A DNA stretch of 64,000 nt from Plumapathes pennacea (taxonomy: Eukaryota; Cnidaria; Anthozoa; Antipatharia; Myriopathidae): assembly GCA_964036295.1 (NCBI GenBank), contig OZ038467.1, forward strand, positions 12,115,670-12,179,669, given 5' to 3'. Within the stretch, counting starts at the first letter, position 1; every line of letters begins with the position of its first letter. Position numbers and translations under genes: made by a program. Below the pieces are notes generated by a model, which was not told the origin of the DNA, ran no database searches, and worked only from the letters and a program-made list of their open reading frames with translations. Shown piece by piece: positions 36,201 through 54,378 of this stretch.

Positions 36201-37593
36201 TTGTAATCCAATAACTAAATGGATAACTTTGCACCTTGTTGTCTTTTTTTGTATTCAGTGATCCTTTCTCTGCCTTTGTCTTGTTATACAGTGTTCCCAG
36301 CTTTGAGTCCAGATGAGCAAAATGAATGGCTGAACATTGAGAAGGAAATGTACCAACAGGAACTCACAGTTCAAGGCTACAAGAAGCGCAGACGAAAACT
36401 TTGTATGGAAGCTGGTTTTCTTCCCAAAGATGACACAGAAGCACAGAAGGAAGCAGCTCAAAGACCTAAAGGGGAATTTGAAAACAGAAGAGGCCAAGCC
36501 GAGGGCATGGGGTCTACAGAATCTCTTGGATTCCACTCTTTACAACATTGTTCAAAGGTAGGTTAATTGGACCTGCAAGTCTGCACATGAAAACTTTTGG
36601 TCACATTTTTACAGACCATAACAATATAATTATTATTATTATTATGGTCTGTATAAAATGTGGATTGGTCATCAAGACTTTAAAGTTTCAGTGGTTGGGC
36701 AGTTGTCTGTTGCCACATTTTTGTTGATGTTGTCTAAATCCTAATCTATCGACATATTATTTGTGATGTTTTATTACAGGTTAATATTATTTATTATTAC
36801 ACGACGTCACATTTTCAAGTGCAAAGATGGGAGCGTATTGCACTCATCAGGAACCAGATCAACTGGTTTATTAGCTTACGTGATTAATTTTCGCAAGCAA
36901 AGCTTAGTAACGAATGTGTCATTTTTGTTCCATTTTGTGTGCTGCGAGAACGTTCGCCCTGCTTCGTTTGTCGTATAATAAACAATATTTATTACACAAA
37001 AAGTCGTGCAATACGGCTGTATTTTTACTCATCAGTTTAATTTTTTCTCGCCTGAAGCAGGCTCGGAAAAATAAAACCGACACGTAAAAATACTCTGCAG
37101 TATTGCACTCCTTCCCGTGTAATAACCTCTTTATATGATAGGTTACTATTTGTAAGTATATATATATAGTCTGCAAAGCTGTTTATTTCATTTCTTTAGC
37201 TGCAATGGAAGTGAAAAGTGGATGAAATATTTTACCTAGTGTACATGTACTGAAGCTTATCTTCCTTTTTTTTAGGCTTACAAGGAACTAAAAGATGAGG
37301 TACAGAAGTTACGGAAGCTTATAAACATCACCAAGGATGCTGCCTTTGAGAGTGAATCACACAAACCAGTCGAAATGCAAACAATAACATACAGGGACAA
37401 ATCACTGAAAACTGTCCAAGAGAAGTCATACAAGAATGAATCACACGTAGCTCTCCAGACACAGCTACACAAGAATGAGTTACGTGGAACTGCCCTGGAG
37501 AAAATAGACAGAAAAGAAACAGACAGAACTGTCAAGGGTCTGCCTCATAGAAATGAATTGCACAAAAAGGGGAAGACAGAGAAAAATGAATAA
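33222..37593 (+). CDS. GNPTG: GlcNAc-1-phosphotransferase subunit gamma
   Basis: GNPTG is the soluble regulatory subunit of the Golgi enzyme that starts mannose-6-phosphate tagging of lysosomal hydrolases; its MRH domain binds high-mannose glycans. Ten exons join in phase: 33222-33258, 33388-33454, 33682-33718, 34194-34233, 34389-34443, 34801-34884, 35026-35122, 35674-35788, 36292-36557, 37276-37593, giving 371 aa. A short hydrophobic signal ([12 protein letters not shown]) is followed by KIVEEP, as in animal GNPTG. The MRH region runs from about residue 70 to 185 ([54 protein letters not shown]), with conserved Cys residues and NVT and NNT glycosylation sites. The C-terminal region is longer than the ~305-aa human protein and ends in a Lys/Asn/Glu/His-rich tail with degenerate (K/R)NE repeats. 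The TAA lies inside this tail and is discussed as a finding. Confidence 0.95.
34478..34640. repeat. Dispersed repeat, copy 2
   Basis: Matches copy 1 (30760-30945) through CCTGGGAAGCAGACAAAGTG, the GTAACTGGAAATG segment, CTGAGCTAGA and AGAGCTGTCCACTTACGAGA. Located in GNPTG intron 5. Confidence 0.75.
36036..36184. repeat. Dispersed repeat related to 31792-31968
   Basis: ACAGTAGAACTTGCAATTTT at the left and AATAGCAAGGTTCTACT at the right form imperfect inverted ends. Internal CTTCGAATTAACTGAGTTTG parallels the GTTTGAGATAAACCGAGTTC segment of the other copy. Located in GNPTG intron 8. Confidence 0.55.
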
Positions 37594-38280
37594 CACAAAA
37601 CACAAACAGTTGTGAGCAGCGTGGTCCCGGAAAATGATGCACAGGCCCAAAATGAGTTCAGGAAGTATACTCAAGGAAAGGCAGGAAGGACTATGTCAAC
37701 TATTAATGCTGCAGATGATAAAGATGAAATGTGATGATGCTGTGTCATCCTTGTAAGGGAATTCACTAAAATAATTATGCTACTTTCAGGGATTCCACAA
37801 AATGAGAATTTTGAATAGCAGTAGGGCACATAAACTGTGTGGGACTGTTTTGCTGTAATCTGCTGAATTTTGTGAAGTTACTTTTTATAGTGAAAACGTT
37901 AACGGTGCAGAACATCCTTTTATCATTTTGGTTTCATGATCATTGCAAGGAGGCCCAGAAAAGAAATCTGGGATTCAACAGGAATCCAACCCATGCATGA
38001 CCTTTGCAAATCAAACACTGATCACTTTCACCATTCTTCTTTGTCCACAGTTCATACATCGGTACTTTATCATCTATAAAAATCATGTGGTCAAGGAATA
38101 TATGACAACAAAATAAGTATCCACAAACCTTTATAATCTAGCAGTGATATTGTTAGCTGTTACTAGAAATATACAGTACTGTAAAGTCAAAAAAATATGC
38201 CCTTACACTAGGCTTAGTATCTGTTAGTATCCAGATTGATAGTCTAATAAGAAAAAAATACTTTGTATTCTACTACTGGT

Positions 38281-38350
38281 ACCCTGGGTGGCAGAGGTAT
38301 CTCGCTCTCGTCGCTCGTCGCAGAGCGAGATACCTCTGGCACCCAGGGTA
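38281..38350. repeat. 30-bp-arm hairpin
   Basis: ACCCTGGGTGGCAGAGGTAT and the following CTCGCTCT return as reverse complement (AGAGCGAGATACCTCTGGC, ACCCAGGGT) after a loop of about 12 nt. It is near perfect. It could be a decayed MITE end pair or a structured 3' UTR element of GNPTG. Confidence 0.85.
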
Positions 38351-39913
38351 TATTACTGGAGGAGCAAAAACAAAATTTTCATATTTTCCTCCCTTTGTTT
38401 TGCTTAGAGCAAGCTTCTCTAGGTGGTTTCTAATAAAATGACAATGACAAACAGAACTGTGTAAAGTGTTCTTATGAAAAAAGACATAATGGGGCAGTGT
38501 TACTTTGTTTTGATTATTACCGTACACTTTACACTCCTGTGTCAAAAATTGGATGCTTTTTATTTTTTTACAATAATTACTATTAGGTTAAAAACACAAG
38601 AAAGTTTAATTCATTTTCTGCATGGAGCAACAATGTTGCAAAGTCCTATTCAGCAAAATCTGATTTGGTGCCTACTTTAAGCAGAACTACTGATGCAAAA
38701 ATAATTCTCAATGAAGTGACTCAATAAGACCAGATCAGACAATAAGAGCCATTGTCTAAAACAAATAATGATGTACAACAATTATTATTACAAAACTCCA
38801 AAATCAACATTGTCACACAAATTAGTTACCTACTGTGTACCCAAATACCACATGTACCATACCATCAAATACAGCATCCACTATAATAACTGCACTTATA
38901 ATAATATTGGAGAGCCTCACCAATTTGACTCTCACCAGGAAATGCTGTGCTTACTGTACGTCAATATTTTTCCTGCTTAAAACTGTCAAGTCTAAATTGT
39001 GAAATAAAAATACATAATGCACCTCAATGCTATTGGTTCTTTAGTAAGCAAAAATTTATGAAGCCAAAAAAATCAGACAATAAATTTGACAAAATGAAAT
39101 ACAAGAATCCACTGATTCATTATTAACACATGATCAAGTTAATCAATAATTAATTAACCAAATTTCTTAAAAGAAATTACAAGTTTTGGTAAAAACAAAC
39201 TGACTAGCTTGAAACTTTCCATAAACTTTGTTTAAGAGAAATCTTTCAGTTTGCAGGAGATGAAGACAAAAATAATGTAGACCTAATCTAGCATAATGAT
39301 GCTTTGAACAACAGCTGTGTACTCTGAGCACTTGGCCCAAGTTAAAATAAAGCACCTGGAAGCATAAGTAAAGAAAACGACATCTCAGGCATGCTGTAGC
39401 CTGCATGGAAGGCATCCAGTTCATTTTCAGGCCAAGTTCAATCCGAGAGTAGGACTGGGGTGCACACAATGACCCCAGTCATAATGTACTCGCCCCAGTC
39501 CTAATATTGGATGGAACTTGGCCTGTTATACAGGCTACATCAGACACATTTCAGTCTTGAAAACCTGGTGTGATCCAATTCATTAGTGCTCATATTATAA
39601 AAGAATGGACAAAACATTGCAGGGTGTGAATGACTTAAAGTGTACACTTAAAGTTTTTGTGCTAAATACATTTTGGTTGACCAGCATCAACTCTACGAAA
39701 ACAGTGCTTACTGTATAACAACACTGAATCACAGTCTGAGGTCCTTAATGGTAAAATACTTTTTACCACAACACACTAGTTTCTCGCTCTCTGATTGGTC
39801 GATTTACCGTGGTAAATAAGAGTCCAGACAATGATGCTGACGCCAGCATGTCACGTTTTGCAGCGAAATACAACAAAAGTTTCCTGTATATTTCTAAATG
39901 TTGTGGTAAAAAA

Positions 39914-40086
39914 CAAATTTCCACTGGTTTGCCGTGGTGTGGACTCTTATTTACCACGATTTACGTCATCACATGGTCAAAATTAGTTGCAGACTCACTC
40001 GGCAAAGAGTCCACAACATTTTGACCATGTGATGACGTAAATCGTGGTAAATAAGAGTCCACACCACGGCAAACCAGTGGAAATTT
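39914..40086. repeat. Perfect inverted repeat, about 68-bp arms
   Basis: AAATTTCCACTGGTTTGCCG ... CATCACATGGTCAAAA at 39915-39983 is repeated in reverse complement at 40019-40086, with a 35-nt loop. The outer flank at 39745-39835 holds a related, diverged copy of the same arm (ACCGTGGTAAATAAGAGTCC), so this may be a nested foldback element. Confidence 0.9.
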
Positions 40087-40559
40087 ATTAAGTATACTAA
40101 AAATAATCCTAAGCACTTTTGACTACTACTAAAAAAGACACACACAGCACAGCATACCTAAACATACAGTATAGAAATATTGCTTTCAGACTGATGCACT
40201 TATGCATAATTATCCTTCTTAAATGTGGCATCTGTTTGATGTATAAGTAGAATCTCAAATAGTTGAAACTCCCCAGTACATCACTGATCACTTTTGTCTG
40301 AAGAACAGTGTCAGAGTTCATGTTCTCTCTACTGTGTTAGAGTGCTACATATTTGTGACTATAGTATACTGCGCACCTCAAACACAGAGGAAGGCGTGAA
40401 GAGCCATGCTCATAGGAATGCAATGCACTGTAACACATCAACTTAGTGTATTACATGTAAATTCCATGGCTGAATTAGCTCTGTGCACTGCTTCTTTGGT
40501 TGAAAATTTCTATCTTTAAATCTCTAATGATAAAAAAATAAAATTACTACTACTAGAAA

Positions 40560-40628
40560 AAATACTATCATTCATACAGAGATCACAAACTCTGCTGCTC
40601 TTGCTCTCTCTTTGTCTCCTTGGACATT
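40560..40628 (-). other. Weak minus-strand terminal exon candidate
   Basis: A strong polypyrimidine acceptor (TTTCTTTTTTCAG in minus sense) is followed by AATGTCCAAGGAGACAAAG and open frames of 13-18 codons (for example NVQGDKERARAAEFV) that soon stop. No partner exon is visible nearby. It could be a spliced 3' UTR exon, or chance. Confidence 0.2.
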
Positions 40629-40909
40629 CTGAAAAAAGAAAATGACTACTGTATAACACTTCACCTGAAAGTTAGTGCTAAATTTCATGGTGTGCACCTT
40701 CAAATACCAAAACCAAAACCGAATTATTTTATTTGTAGAGCTAATAACAGATGCATTGGATTACAGTATGGCCATTGTTAGACTCTCTCTTTAGACTCAC
40801 CAATCTTGTGTATAATAATAGGACAATTTTCCAATTTCTTCTGTAAAACCAAGGTAAATAAAAAAGTAAACTAAAGTTATTTGCAACAGCCAATAACAGC
40901 ATTTATTAT

Positions 40910-41220
40910 ATAGACACGAGTGTTTTACTGGAAAATATACCGTGCGTAAAATCCATACGAAACTACATCCGGGACCTGAGTGGCGTATTTTCCATATCCT
41001 CACTAGTGAGGATATCGTTGGCATCATTTACCGCTTTTGCCAGGTTGTTTGTGCAATTTCTTGTAAAACACTCGTGTCTAATATAATAAAAAGAAAATTA
41101 CACTGTGGCTTGAAGATATGGATTTTATTTGCTCGTGGTAAAAACAATATTTTACTCACTCGCGAAGCTCTCGTTCGTAAAATATTGTTTTTACCACTTG
41201 AAAATAAAATTCATATCTTC
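40910..41220. repeat. Double foldback structure
   Basis: An outer pair (TAGACACGAGTGTTTTAC at about 40915 and GTAAAACACTCGTGTCTA at about 41063) encloses a 22-bp palindrome ATATCCTCACT/AGTGAGGATAT near 41008. A second hairpin lies next to it, with GAAGATATGGATTTTAT and TAAAACAATATTTTAC arms at 41112-41220. This is the same AT-rich foldback style as elsewhere in the window. Confidence 0.8.
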
Positions 41221-41661
41221 GCGCCGCCGTGTAATATCCTCTATGTACCATGTGAAAATTGGCTCAGTTTTATTCTGCTCTTCAACAAGTACATAAGTTC
41301 CCTTGAGTCAACTGACTGTTTGCATAGTCAGAAATTACTGTTGGTGCCGGTTATCTATAGAAAGCTTCCTAGAAGCCTTTGTGATTGGTATTGTTGCAAC
41401 AATAAATAACAAAAGTGTCATAGCCTAATAGTTTCCTCATCTCTTCAAAAAGAGATGATTGAAAGTGAAATGTCAAACATTTCAAGACTTTCTTTCTGCA
41501 TATCTGAATACCATGCAAAGTCAAATGTTGCCTCACAAATTTTCATAAAAAAAAATTCACTTGAAAAAAAATCAGTAAATTTGTAAGCAAAAATAAAATG
41601 TGCACAGCATGTAGCCATGTGTTGCTTCAATGAAGTGAAATTCAAAATTCATTCTCACATA

Positions 41662-41667
41662 TTTATT
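41662..41667 (-). terminator. Poly(A) signal candidate, minus-strand Src gene
   Basis: AATAAA on the minus strand (TTTATT as written), about 250 nt past the stop codon at 41919. Confidence 0.45.
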
Positions 41668-41918
41668 CAACTTTCAAGCTCAACATTGCAGTGACTTTGC
41701 AGTTTGAATTTAGGTACATTTGGATGTCAAAGCTTGAGTAAAACTCTGTAGTGAAATGCAAGAGTTTTGAAAGCTGTAAATACACACGCAGTTCAATGGA
41801 AAATATGCATGAGGTAGGACTTGCCTTTTCATAGCACAGGCCCTTGTTTGAGAGGTTACAGGGTTAATGTTCCAAAGAAAAAACAGTGAAACCACTCACC
41901 TGGAACAAGCCGTGGTAT

Positions 41919-45629
<3,711 letters not shown>

Positions 45630-45812
45630 GGTTGCCTCGGACAGCAAGCAAGTTCAACTGAATTTGTCTTCTACTCCGTATAAGAGTTTTGTCGACTTCA
45701 GAACGCCCAGATTTCGACACCTAACTTGACTGTTCAGACTTCCGAAGGAAGCATTATTTCTGTGTGCCGAAGGGAGGAGATGGTTCGTGCTCAGTCTCCC
45801 TCATCTGCTACG

Positions 45813-45820
45813 TGACGTCA
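45813..45820. promoter_or_regulatory. CRE-like palindrome between the divergent Src genes
   Basis: TGACGTCA, the full CREB/ATF palindrome, sits 184 bp from one start codon (45629) and 328 bp from the other (46148). With only 518 bp between the two ATGs it is a good candidate for a shared promoter element. No TATA box is evident. Confidence 0.5.
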
Positions 45821-46147
45821 TAACATGGCACCAAGCGATGTAGCTGGCTACTAAAAATCTCACTACAATTTGGAAAATATTTATTCAGCCTTGCGAAAGC
45901 GACCTTATTTTACTGTAAGAGTGAATCTGACATGTTCCTAAAACTGCTCCTTCATTCAATTCCTTCACCCTCCCCTACGGGGTCCGGTTTGACGCTGGCC
46001 TGGTTACATGGTGTGATGTGTGCGCTGCGCTGCGCATTCCCGGAACTACAAGGTTGGTTGATCGGGAAGTTGAAGTGCTTGTCGAAGAAGTGCCTTGTGT
46101 GTATTATTCGATAGGTTTTCTGAGGCAAAGATTATCACTCGCCATTC

Positions 46148-50034
<3,887 letters not shown>

Positions 50035-53000
50035 GGAAGCATTTGGTATAGAAATTATTTGCTTTTCTTCCTCTTACCTGTTTTCCTTGTCTGTAAGTCT
50101 TCCGAGAGAGGGGGTTATTGTTTCGTTGTTGTTTTTGTTGTTTTTGCCATTTAGACACAGACACAGACACTGTCCTTGGTACAGTATATTTTGCACTACA
50201 TATCCTTTCAGGCCATCCAATCTGTAGTTCTGCTGTACAGTTTTACAAAAAATATTGATGTTGGCATGCCCAAAGGCCGTAAAAGCATAAACAAAGAGTA
50301 AATCTACACAGCAATGCTACCCTGTGCATTTTTAAACAATAACATGACACGTAACTGTGGAAACATACATGTACAGGTGGAAATTACAAATTCTGTAGGA
50401 TAAGTTGCATGATATAGAGCCATTTTCAGACACGATAATTTCATGATTTTTATCCAAAAGTTTATGAATTCATGGGAAAATTCATTATTGATAATTTGTT
50501 CCAAATAGGTGTATCCGGACAATAGACAGCATTTTGCTAATTGAAGCCACTTAAGATGCGTTCAATTGTGTATTCCAAAATGGGAATAACTAAAATGACC
50601 CATAGTTTTGCTTGTTCTGGGGGAGATTTTGTTCGAAATTGTTTTAAAAACCTCAGTGCTTGCATTTTGAACAGCTCCTGATACATCCTAACCTTAATCA
50701 GCTCGAAAGCAAAGAATTTTACTGACCAGCAGCACTATTCCCATTTTGGAATAGACCCAATTGAACGCACCCTTAATTTTCACAACACAATTTTTCACAA
50801 TCACGAAATTAGTGTCATGAAAATTTCATGTAATTAGGTAACATGAGATATGGCAAATGAAATATATAGATCTTTTTTCTTCTTCCATTTAGAGTTCTGG
50901 CTACCTTTTTGCTTTGTTTCTTATGTGATGCCACATTATATTATTAGTACTACTGTATTCTCAGGAAATTGTAGGCAGTCCTTAAAAAATTAACCATTTT
51001 CCAATACTCAAAGTATGCATGTACATGCATAAAAGCATGGGGGTTTTTGTTGTTTTTGCATCCAGACATGTGCAAAAAACATTGCTACCTGTAATAATCA
51101 TTGTCTCATTTGATATTTGGGCTTGAAGCTGAGTTTTTTATCCAGAATTTTGAGAATTAAGGGATAGTCAACTGAGGGACAATTCTCTCTATTTTTAAGG
51201 CACATAATTTAGGTGAAGAAGATATTAGCACTGGTCGCATATATTTCAGTGCTTTTTGTAGTTTTGTATTATCTAACTTCACCATGTATATAGTATAGTG
51301 ACATTACATTATAACATGCTGATATTGGTGTGCTCAATACCAGTGCTAATTGATCTGCTATGACTTCATGATTACTTATGATTTCTTTTGCTAAACTATG
51401 TGAACTTGCCTGAGTTTATAATCATTCTAACATGTATAACTTCAAAAACATATAGTAGGAATTAGAATATTTTGCTGTTTACAATGATTTTGTAGTCAAC
51501 AAGCAAGCAACAACATGCTCCCATTTGAGCTGTTGTTGCATTTGTTTTTGTAGTTTCTAATATTGTAACATGTTAAGTTTGGGAGCCCCAAGGAACTGGT
51601 TTTAAAAGTTCAGAAAAGTATTAATACATACCAAATAATTAGAGGGCAGAAATAGCACTCAGTTTCAAGTTTATTTTCTTGTTTTTGATTCATAGTATTC
51701 ATTGTTACTGGCCCAAGGACAATGTATATGATAATATTTTTGTATCTTGAAATAACCCAGAAAATAAAAACTAGTATATTAAATTCTCCAGCTGGGGAGG
51801 ATACATGGAGATTGAAGTTGGTGGTAGATATGTGGTCAGAAAGATACCAACCCTTGCAACTTGTAACAGAGGGATATGTGTTGGGTAACTGGATAACCTT
51901 TTCACTCCTGGGTTCATCATAAAAATTCTCCCAACCATTTAGAAAGAAATTGTATTCACAATGTAGTGAGAATCAATAATATTCATCAACTGCCAAGTTG
52001 ATCATTTGGGGAGTTAAAAGTGTAGCATTATTCTAGCCTGCGTGCAGACGTCTTCCTGACTTTAGCGGGGACACAGGATGTCTACACACAGGCCACATTA
52101 TTCCTGGGCATAGCCTGTTCCAAAGACTGGGACAGTAGAGTGATTTTGCATGCCCCAGTCCTTTGCGCCTTGCTTTCAGCATTTGAGAGCCTGGCGAGAA
52201 AAGGCTATCCTGACTGTCTAAGTTTTCGCAGGATGAGGAGGAATAATAATATTGTGCAGAACTTCACTAACTTTGTACGCTTGCTACCCCAATATAAAAC
52301 TTGTACTGACTTGATCGTTTTGGGCAAACATAGGTTGTAGTGAAAAGGCCTTGAAGACTATCTACATTAGGCTATTTCCAAGATGCCATTTGCCTGTTTC
52401 AAAACGAGGCCTTGTGTGAAACTTCAGTATGATTTGCATGAATATACTGAAATCCAAAGCAACTCAGAAACAGCCTTATGCAACAAAAGCGTAATGGGAT
52501 TGTCAGCTTTTGCCCAATGGAATACTTGGACACAAGTCTAATTACAGATAAATAAAATGCCTGTTTCCTCTGTTTTGGAACAAAAATCATTGTTATGGAA
52601 ATTTGTTTTCACTAACTCATTTTAATAAGACACGTTTCTGAAAAGGCGTTTTGAAAAAGAGGCAAAATTCATCCCAGAAATAGCCTGTTTGGTTTTGTCG
52701 CATAGTAGCGGTTTATGCTGCAATAATCTGCAGCATGCAATATGTACCCTGCACAATTTTTTAGATTAAACAATTATATTATAGTTCACATTTCATGAAT
52801 GTATCAACAGAAATAAATTTGTGAGTTAGAGGTGTCTGCGTACTTCTTTGCTTGCTTCGCATAGAATGGCTAAGCGCGACGTCATCTTTTTGCAAATTTT
52901 TTCTGAAAAAGAAAAAGTTCATTACTGACCGTTTCTTCTTGGGGGAGGGGTAGGGGGTGGACATAGGAAACCATTTGCCTTGTAATATTTTTGTGTATTG

Positions 53001-53397
53001 ATGCTTCTCATTTAAAACTTATTACGGTCTAGATGGCCAGGGAGGAAAACTTTTGGTGACCGTGAGATTTAAGGTGACAAAATTGATGACACTTTATTTC
53101 TACCCATGCACCACGTACAAAGAAAGATATCACAATTTTAAGTACATCTGAAAATATTTTAACTAACCATACACATTCAGTATATGACAGACAGAACAAA
53201 CTTAAATTTGGACCTTTGTTTTGTTTTGTTTTTGTTTTTGTTTTCTTTTGGGGGGGGGGGTAGGGGGGGGGGGCGCAATCATTCTGAAATCTTTTTATAC
53301 CCAGCAGTTCGTACGTGGACTTCAAAAAGTGGCAAAGCTCTTGTGAATGCTAAATTGACTTCAGTACTTTTGCATTGAAGTTTCCCAATCTTGCGTT
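50035..53397. other. Spacer between Src gene B and the GPCR cluster
   Basis: Presumed 3' UTR of Src gene B followed by AT-rich spacer. No coding exon is supported. It contains the 50555-50772 MITE and a G-rich tract near 53250. A TTTATT at 53094 (AATAAA on the minus strand) may serve the minus-strand GPCR, whose stop is about 300 bp away. Confidence 0.5.
50555..50772. mobile_element. piggyBac-like MITE with TTAA target site
   Basis: The 218-bp element is flanked on both sides by TTAA (50551-50554 and 50773-50776). Terminal inverted repeats of about 36 bp begin GATGCGTTCAATTG at the left and, in reverse complement, GGGTGCGTTCAATTG at the right. Both continue to TATTCCAAAATGGGAATA apart from one base. 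There is no ORF. A TTAA duplication is the hallmark of piggyBac-type insertion. Confidence 0.8.
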
Positions 53398-54378
53398 TTA
53401 AGCTGGGTTCACATTATTTCCACTCTGGTTTTGTGGCCTGATGACTTTTAACATGGCTGATCGAATCTCGCTGTTCTTCCAATAGTAAACAACAACATTA
53501 AGTGACGAGTTGGATGCAGCAAAGGTAAGAGCGACCAAGTTCAATCGGTGATTGCGTATTACAGTGTTGACTGTCTTGTCTCGGACGACAAAATGTATCG
53601 TTAGATAGTACAGCAAATATAGTGTCATAGGAATATAACAAAGGAATAGTAATCCTAGAATCATTCCTACAGTTTCAGTGCTTTTTCGTTCCGTCACTTT
53701 CCTTGTTTCCTCTGTCTCGTTTGCTGCAACTACCGGGTTGGTCTGGAGACGGCGAATTTCCTTAAAAATTTTGTAATACAAAATGCTGATAAAAATGACA
53801 TTCGAGGGGAATAAAATACCTGCTATCCACGATAAATTGATAGGAAATAAACGGGCCACGATAAAGATAGTGATCAAAGCCAACCATGCAGCTGGCACTA
53901 CTTTTGTGACTCGACTATTGGTTACAAGTTCTAAATATCTAAAGCTATGGAAAGCTGCAATATAGCGATCCAAAGTGCTAAGTGAAAGATTAAGTAGTGT
54001 TGCTCCCAAAAGAAACAACATAAAGAAAAGTTTCAACCCGTGAACTCTGCAGACTCGCTGTGTACAATTCGTCAGCATCAGGATTTGTTCGTATACGAGT
54101 AGTGGTTGACTGACAGCGACAGTTAAGAAGTCAGTGACGGCCAGGCTCAACAAGATCGTGTTGGCGGGTTTTCGAAGAGATTTGTTCTTATAATACACAA
54201 GGAAAACGAGTCCGTTGCCCAGAACTGCTGCCAAAGCCAGAAGCACGTTAAAGATAATGGCCGCAGTAGCGGGAGCGAACATGGCTGACTTGTACCATTC
54301 TTGACACCTCAGCCTTTGTGCGCCACACGCAAAGACAGGTCGGGGGGCGATAGTTGAGTTGTTTAGAGTTCCATTCAT
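53398..54378 (-). CDS. Class A G-protein-coupled receptor, intronless
   Basis: Single-exon rhodopsin-family receptor, 326 aa. The ATG at 54378 is chosen because the sister copies start at the same MxGTLNNST; an in-frame ATG lies 13 codons upstream. The N-terminus has NGT and NNST glycosylation sites. TM1 carries GN (54-55), TM2 LAVTD (Asp83), TM3 ends DRY (137-139), TM4 has Trp165, TM6 CYIP (247-250) in place of CWxP, and TM7 reads NSSLNVVVYYW, so NPxxY is NVVVY (294-298). The loop between TM4 and TM5 has no Cys, so the usual TM3-ECL2 disulfide seems absent; Cys18, 25, 105 and 110 are available outside. The third loop is about 30 residues with many Glu, Arg and Lys. The ligand is unknown. A closely similar intact gene lies at 62132-63115. 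Confidence 0.9.
   Translation of the reverse strand: MNGTLNNSTIAPRPVFACGAQRLRCQEWYKSAMFAPATAAIIFNVLLALAAVLGNGLVFLVYYKNKSLRKPANTILLSLAVTDFLTVAVSQPLLVYEQILMLTNCTQRVCRVHGLKLFFMLFLLGATLLNLSLSTLDRYIAAFHSFRYLELVTNSRVTKVVPAAWLALITIFIVARLFPINLSWIAGILFPSNVIFISILYYKIFKEIRRLQTNPVVAANETEETRKVTERKSTETVGMILGLLFLCYIPMTLYLLYYLTIHFVVRDKTVNTVIRNHRLNLVALTFAASNSSLNVVVYYWKNSEIRSAMLKVIRPQNQSGNNVNPA

Larger units (their letters stand above)
37594..41918. other. Convergent spacer between GNPTG and the minus-strand Src gene
   Basis: The first 138 nt continue the GNPTG frame past its TAA to a TGA at 37732-37734. Beyond that I see no confident coding exon. It contains three strong hairpins (38281-38350, 39914-40086, 40910-41220), a weak exon candidate on the minus strand ending at 40628, and a poly(A) signal for the Src gene at 41662. 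Confidence 0.55.

Noticed and set aside
40797-41027. 76-aa minus-strand frame with hydrophobic stretches
   Set aside because: It lies across a foldback element (40910-41089), so the frame is accidental.
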